Positions 60,636 to 64,000 of a stretch of DNA of 64,000 nt are shown piece by piece (within the stretch, counting starts at the first letter, position 1; every line of letters begins with the position of its first letter). The notes under the pieces were generated by a model that worked only from the letters and a program-made list of their open reading frames with translations, was not told the origin of the DNA and searched no databases. The stretch is from Salinibacterium sp. G-O1. Lineage in GTDB: Bacteria; Actinomycetota; Actinomycetes; Actinomycetales; Microbacteriaceae. The stretch spans positions 806,001 through 870,000 of the forward strand of contig NZ_JASISV010000001.1 of the NCBI RefSeq assembly GCF_030063305.1, written 5' to 3'. The translations under genes were made by a program, and so were the position numbers.

Positions 60636-61427
60636 ATGACTGTGAAAGACCGCCAAAACACTCTCGGTCGAGGCTTTCTGTATGGCCTTTACAAGAAGCG
60701 ATTGCGTCGTTTTCTGGAGAGTGGCACGCTGCCCCACCATGTCGCGATGATCATCGACGGAAATCGCCGATGGGCCAAATTGCGGGAGATGGAGACCGCT
60801 GCGCACGGTCATCGAGCCGGGGCTGCGAAGTATCGCGAGTTTCTCGAGTGGTGCGACGATCTCGGCATCTCGGTCGCCACCCTCTACCTGCTCTCGACAG
60901 ACAATCTCACCGGCAGAACCGCTGTCGAACTCGACGGTCTGTTCGAGATCATCGGCGACCTCGCCGAAGACCTGTCGCATTTCCGCAACTGGCGCATCCA
61001 GCACGTCGGCTCGACCGATGGCCTGCCCGCCGGCCTTGTCGCGAAGCTTGCCGGTGCTGCAGAGCGCACCAGGAACAACACCGGATTGCACGTGAACCTC
61101 GCGATCGGCTACGGCGGTCGACGTGAGATTGCTGACGCCATGCGCAGCATCGTGCAGACGCACGAGAGCGAGGGCGGCACGTTGGACGCGCTCGCCGAGA
61201 TTCTCACCCCCGAACTGATCGGTGAGCACCTGTACACCGGCGGCCAGCCCGACCCGGATCTGGTCATCCGAACCTCCGGTGAACAGCGGATCAGCGACTT
61301 CATGATCTGGCAAAGCGCCCACAGCGAGTTCTATTTCGTGGAGGCACTGGGTCCCGATCTTCGCGAGGTCGACTTTCTGCGCGCCCTTCGCGACTTCTCC
61401 CGGCGCCAGCGGAGGTTCGGGCAGTGA
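60636..61427 (+). CDS. uppS: Cis-prenyltransferase (undecaprenyl diphosphate synthase family)
   Basis: A 263-residue enzyme that lengthens farnesyl or geranyl diphosphate with cis-isoprene units for cell-wall lipid carriers. Motifs: HHVAMIIDGNRRWAK (Asp for Mg2+ and diphosphate), GHRAGAAKYREFLEWC, TLYLLSTDNL, NLAIGYGGRREI, and DLVIRTSGEQRISDFMIWQSAHSEFYFVE. Actinobacteria often have two such enzymes, one making short Z-FPP; chain length cannot be told. The stop overlaps the next gene (GTGA). The start may be 60642. Confidence 0.93.
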   Translation: MTVKDRQNTLGRGFLYGLYKKRLRRFLESGTLPHHVAMIIDGNRRWAKLREMETAAHGHRAGAAKYREFLEWCDDLGISVATLYLLSTDNLTGRTAVELDGLFEIIGDLAEDLSHFRNWRIQHVGSTDGLPAGLVAKLAGAAERTRNNTGLHVNLAIGYGGRREIADAMRSIVQTHESEGGTLDALAEILTPELIGEHLYTGGQPDPDLVIRTSGEQRISDFMIWQSAHSEFYFVEALGPDLREVDFLRALRDFSRRQRRFGQ

Positions 61428-62545
61428 CCGCCACGCTGTCTATGGATGACTTCGTCGCACGGTTCGAGGAAGAATCCGGATACCTCGACTTCGCGCGGAG
61501 GGCCCCCATCGGCTCGACCGTTCTCAGCGAAGAGCAGGCCATGATGAGCCTGCTGGCCCGATCGAGGTTTGGCACGCTGTCGACCCTCGATGAGCAGGAT
61601 CTTCGGGTTCGCGAGGCAGTTGCACCCCTGATCGGATTCGACGCGGCGCAGATCGTGTTCCAGCCCAACACCAGCCAGGGCCTCATGCACGTCATGTTCG
61701 GGCTCACCGGCAAGGTCGCCGTCAGCCGCTCCGACTTTCCGAGCGCTCCCTTCGCCATCACCAGGGCGGCCGACGCGCTGGGTTCGGTCTCGCCGCTGTG
61801 GCTCACGGCCGATCACGGGCGCATCACCCCCGGCAACCTTCGCGAGCAACTCACCGACGACACCGTTGCCGTTGCGATCAGCGCGGTCGACTTCAGGAGC
61901 GGATATCTCGCCGACCTCGAGGGCATTCGCCAGGTCATCGGTGATCGTGTGCTCATTGTCGATGCGATCCAGGGTTTCGGCATCGTGGATGCCCCGTGGA
62001 ATGTTGCGGACGTCGTGGTGTCTGGCGGGCAGAAGTGGGCACGCTCGGGCTGGGGCACCGGCTTTCTTGCGCTGAGCGATCGTGCCGCCGAACGACTCGT
62101 TCCCGTCTTCTCGGGATTCTCCGCGACCGACGCTGATGACCTTCCGGTCGACGCAGTGTTGCCGCCCACCAATGGCGCAGCAGCGTTCGAGGTGAGCCGT
62201 CCCGATCCGATCGCTCAGGCGCGGTTCGCCGGCGCACTCGAAGAGATCGCCGAGGTGGGCGTCGCCGCCATCAACCTCAGGATCCTGCAGCAGACCGCGA
62301 AGATCATCGATTTCGCCGACGAGTTCACGCTCGAGGTCGAGTCACCGCGCGATGAAGCCGAGCGCGCTGGCATCGTGGTCGTCGCGCCGCCGGCAGGCAA
62401 GCTGACTGCCCTCACCGCAGCCCTCCACAACCACGGCGTTACCGTGACGATCAGGGAGGGCGCCGTGCGACTCAGCCCCCATGTCACCACCGACGCCGCC
62501 ACCTTCGACATGCTGAGGGCAGCCCTGGTGGCGTACTCCTCCTGA
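61424..62545 (+). CDS. Class V aminotransferase-like PLP enzyme
   Basis: A 373-residue fold-type I PLP protein. Seen: [41 protein letters not shown] (Asp for PLP N1), and the Schiff-base lysine in [20 protein letters not shown]. The C-terminal domain is the small aminotransferase domain, ending [19 protein letters not shown]. It resembles kynureninase/isopenicillin-epimerase/cysteine desulfurase relatives; substrate undetermined. GTG start overlaps the cis-prenyltransferase stop. Confidence 0.85.
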   Translation: MTATLSMDDFVARFEEESGYLDFARRAPIGSTVLSEEQAMMSLLARSRFGTLSTLDEQDLRVREAVAPLIGFDAAQIVFQPNTSQGLMHVMFGLTGKVAVSRSDFPSAPFAITRAADALGSVSPLWLTADHGRITPGNLREQLTDDTVAVAISAVDFRSGYLADLEGIRQVIGDRVLIVDAIQGFGIVDAPWNVADVVVSGGQKWARSGWGTGFLALSDRAAERLVPVFSGFSATDADDLPVDAVLPPTNGAAAFEVSRPDPIAQARFAGALEEIAEVGVAAINLRILQQTAKIIDFADEFTLEVESPRDEAERAGIVVVAPPAGKLTALTAALHNHGVTVTIREGAVRLSPHVTTDAATFDMLRAALVAYSS

Positions 62546-62634
62546 TCGACGCGCGGAAGTTTTACCTTCCGGACACATTCGCTTGGCGTGTCGGCGCGCG
62601 GCACGCGGCGCCGAGCGCTTAGCGTCAGAGTTAT

Positions 62635-62690
62635 CAGGCACGGCGCCTGGTCGAGGCGGCCATGTAAGTTCGCTTCGCAACTCCTGGCCG
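62635..62690 (+). other. Two stem-loops in the phoH leader
   Basis: CAGGC-ACGGC-GCCTG (62635-62649) and a larger hairpin CGGCCA...TGGCCG (62657-62690) with inner AGTT/AACT stand between the aminotransferase-like gene and phoH. They could end upstream transcription or structure the phoH 5' UTR. The rest of the 193-nt gap shows nothing clear. Confidence 0.4.
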
Positions 62691-62738
62691 TCTTCGCAGA
62701 CTGGATCCGAGTGCACAGCACCCGGGGATGGAGTGCAC

Positions 62739-64000
62739 GTGGCCGAGCTAGCAAACCCGACGTCGAAGTTGAACGAGTCGCGAACGGGAGGCTCAGGCAC
62801 ATCGCAGCTCGAGCGCACCTACGTTCTCGATACGTCTGTGCTTCTCTCGGATCCGAAATCGATCTTCCGTTTCGCTGAGCATCACGTGGTGCTGCCGGTG
62901 ATTGTCATCACCGAGCTAGAGGCGAAACGCAACGATCCCGAGATCGGATACTTCGCCAGGCAGGCGCTGCGTAATCTCGACGAACTCCGCGTACAGCATG
63001 AGCGGCTCGACTTCCCGATCTCCGTCGGCGATGGTGGATCGCTGCGGGTCGAGCTCAACCACTCCAATATGTCGGTGCTGCCGTCGGGGCTCCAGCTCGG
63101 CGATAACGACAGCCGCATCCTTGCGGTCGCCCTCAACCTCGCCAACGACGGCCTCGCCGTCACCGTCGTCTCGAAAGACCTCCCACTGCGTGTGAAGGCG
63201 GCATCCATCGGCCTTGCCGCTGAGGAATATCGCGCCGAGCTCGCGGTCGACTCGGGCTGGACCGGTCAGCAGGACATCGACCTGTCGTCGGGCCAGATGG
63301 CGCAGCTCTACGACAACGAGGAACTGCATTCGCGAGTGATCGAGGATCTGCCCGTGAACACTGGCCTGATCATCCATTCTGATCGCGGTTCCGCGCTCGG
63401 CAGGGTGTCCGGTCGCGGCGAGATGAAACTGGTGCGTGGAGACCGCGACATTTTCGGCCTGCACGGGCGTTCAGCCGAGCAGAGGCTGGCGATCGACATG
63501 CTGCTCGATCCCGAGATCGGGATCGTTTCGCTGGGCGGTCGGGCTGGCACCGGCAAGTCGGCGCTCGCACTGTGCGCTGGCCTCGAGGCTGTGCTCGAGA
63601 AGCAGCAACATCGCAAGATCATGGTGTTCCGCCCGCTGTACGCGGTTGGCGGCCAGGAGCTCGGCTTCCTGCCAGGTGATGCCTCAGAGAAGATGAACCC
63701 GTGGGCTCAGGCCGTGTTCGACACACTGGGTTCCATCGTGTCCCAGAACGTACTCGATGAGGTTGTTGAGCGCGGCATTCTTGAGGTGCTGCCCCTCACG
63801 CACATCCGCGGTCGATCGCTGCACGACGCTTTCGTGATCGTGGATGAAGCGCAATCCCTCGAGCGCAACGTGCTGCTCACCGTCCTCAGCCGCATCGGAC
63901 AGAACTCCCGCGTCGTGCTCACCCACGACGTCGCCCAGCGCGACAACCTGAGGGTTGGTCGTCATGACGGTGTCGCCTCCGTGATCGAAACGCTCAAGGG
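62739..64000 (+). CDS. PIN-PhoH ATPase/ribonuclease-like protein (runs off window)
   Basis: At least 420 residues, 3' end outside the window. The N-terminal PIN domain (about 25-165) begins [16 protein letters not shown] (first catalytic Asp) with [11 protein letters not shown] and [13 protein letters not shown]. The C-terminal PhoH domain has Walker [18 protein letters not shown] and Walker [24 protein letters not shown]. This PhoH2 layout couples RNA helicase-like and ribonuclease activities in mycobacteria. GTG start chosen with GGAG 5 nt upstream; 193 nt after the aminotransferase-like gene. Confidence 0.93.
   Translation, partial: MAELANPTSKLNESRTGGSGTSQLERTYVLDTSVLLSDPKSIFRFAEHHVVLPVIVITELEAKRNDPEIGYFARQALRNLDELRVQHERLDFPISVGDGGSLRVELNHSNMSVLPSGLQLGDNDSRILAVALNLANDGLAVTVVSKDLPLRVKAASIGLAAEEYRAELAVDSGWTGQQDIDLSSGQMAQLYDNEELHSRVIEDLPVNTGLIIHSDRGSALGRVSGRGEMKLVRGDRDIFGLHGRSAEQRLAIDMLLDPEIGIVSLGGRAGTGKSALALCAGLEAVLEKQQHRKIMVFRPLYAVGGQELGFLPGDASEKMNPWAQAVFDTLGSIVSQNVLDEVVERGILEVLPLTHIRGRSLHDAFVIVDEAQSLERNVLLTVLSRIGQNSRVVLTHDVAQRDNLRVGRHDGVASVIETLK

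Overview
The window is high-GC DNA from an actinobacterium, most likely a member of the Microbacteriaceae. The evidence is a mycothiol S-conjugate amidase (mca), a DUF7882 protein, a DUF222/13E12-type HNH protein behind a perfect actinobacterial LexA box, the eno-ftsB-DUF501 and greA-DUF4307-mca gene orders, SufS/SufU, a proteorhodopsin-like pump, and many genes with a TANNNT -10 hexamer 6-7 nt before the start codon (leaderless promoters). No rRNA, CRISPR array, integrase or insertion sequence was found. One tRNA gene is present.

Layout. 1-6.2 kb: five consecutive minus-strand nucleic-acid genes. From upstream to downstream they are a membrane-anchored thermonuclease, a RecQ-like helicase with a phosphoribosyltransferase-like tail, a NERD-nuclease/UvrD helicase, a MutT-like Nudix hydrolase, and the N-terminus of a PLD-nuclease/SF2 helicase that leaves the window. 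The last three form a compact operon with the look of a defence or repair cassette. 6.3-17.5 kb: an AhpD-like protein, an SOS-controlled HNH protein, a left-handed beta-helix protein, a membrane protein, then mazG, hisS, eno, ftsB-like, DUF501, a membrane-anchored subtilase, a type II NADH dehydrogenase with an Ala/Lys-rich tail, and tRNA-Leu(TAA) followed by partial copies of its own 3' end. 17.7-30.2 kb: a catabolic island with a FAH-family hydrolase, DUF3500, a SnoaL-like protein, an IclR regulator, a branched-chain-amino-acid-type ABC importer whose two ATPases are fused, a flavin monooxygenase, a CaiB-type CoA transferase and a fused beta/alpha carboxyltransferase. This looks like import and CoA-dependent breakdown of an aromatic or cyclic acid.

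30.2-39.5 kb: secreted YHYH and DUF305 proteins, several membrane proteins, a FetB-like permease, a PAP2 phosphatase, a COG4705 membrane protein, and two OmpR/HisKA two-component systems converging on a small secreted acidic repeat protein. A shared near-palindrome lies upstream of the PAP2/FetB pair and of the second response regulator. 39.6-47.6 kb: sufU/sufS, DUF7882, rhodopsin, Dps, an unknown protein, a large Ig-like/polytopic surface protein and a GH1 glucosidase. 47.6-64 kb: apt, lemA-htpX, ycaQ-like, a second ABC importer (binding protein, two permeases, ATPase), an AI-2E-family transporter overlapping ilvA, greA behind an intrinsic terminator, DUF4307, mca, hemolysin III, a cis-prenyltransferase, a class V aminotransferase-like enzyme and the start of a PIN-PhoH ATPase.

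All functions are assigned by reading motifs and gene context. No database search was run, and residue positions are approximate.
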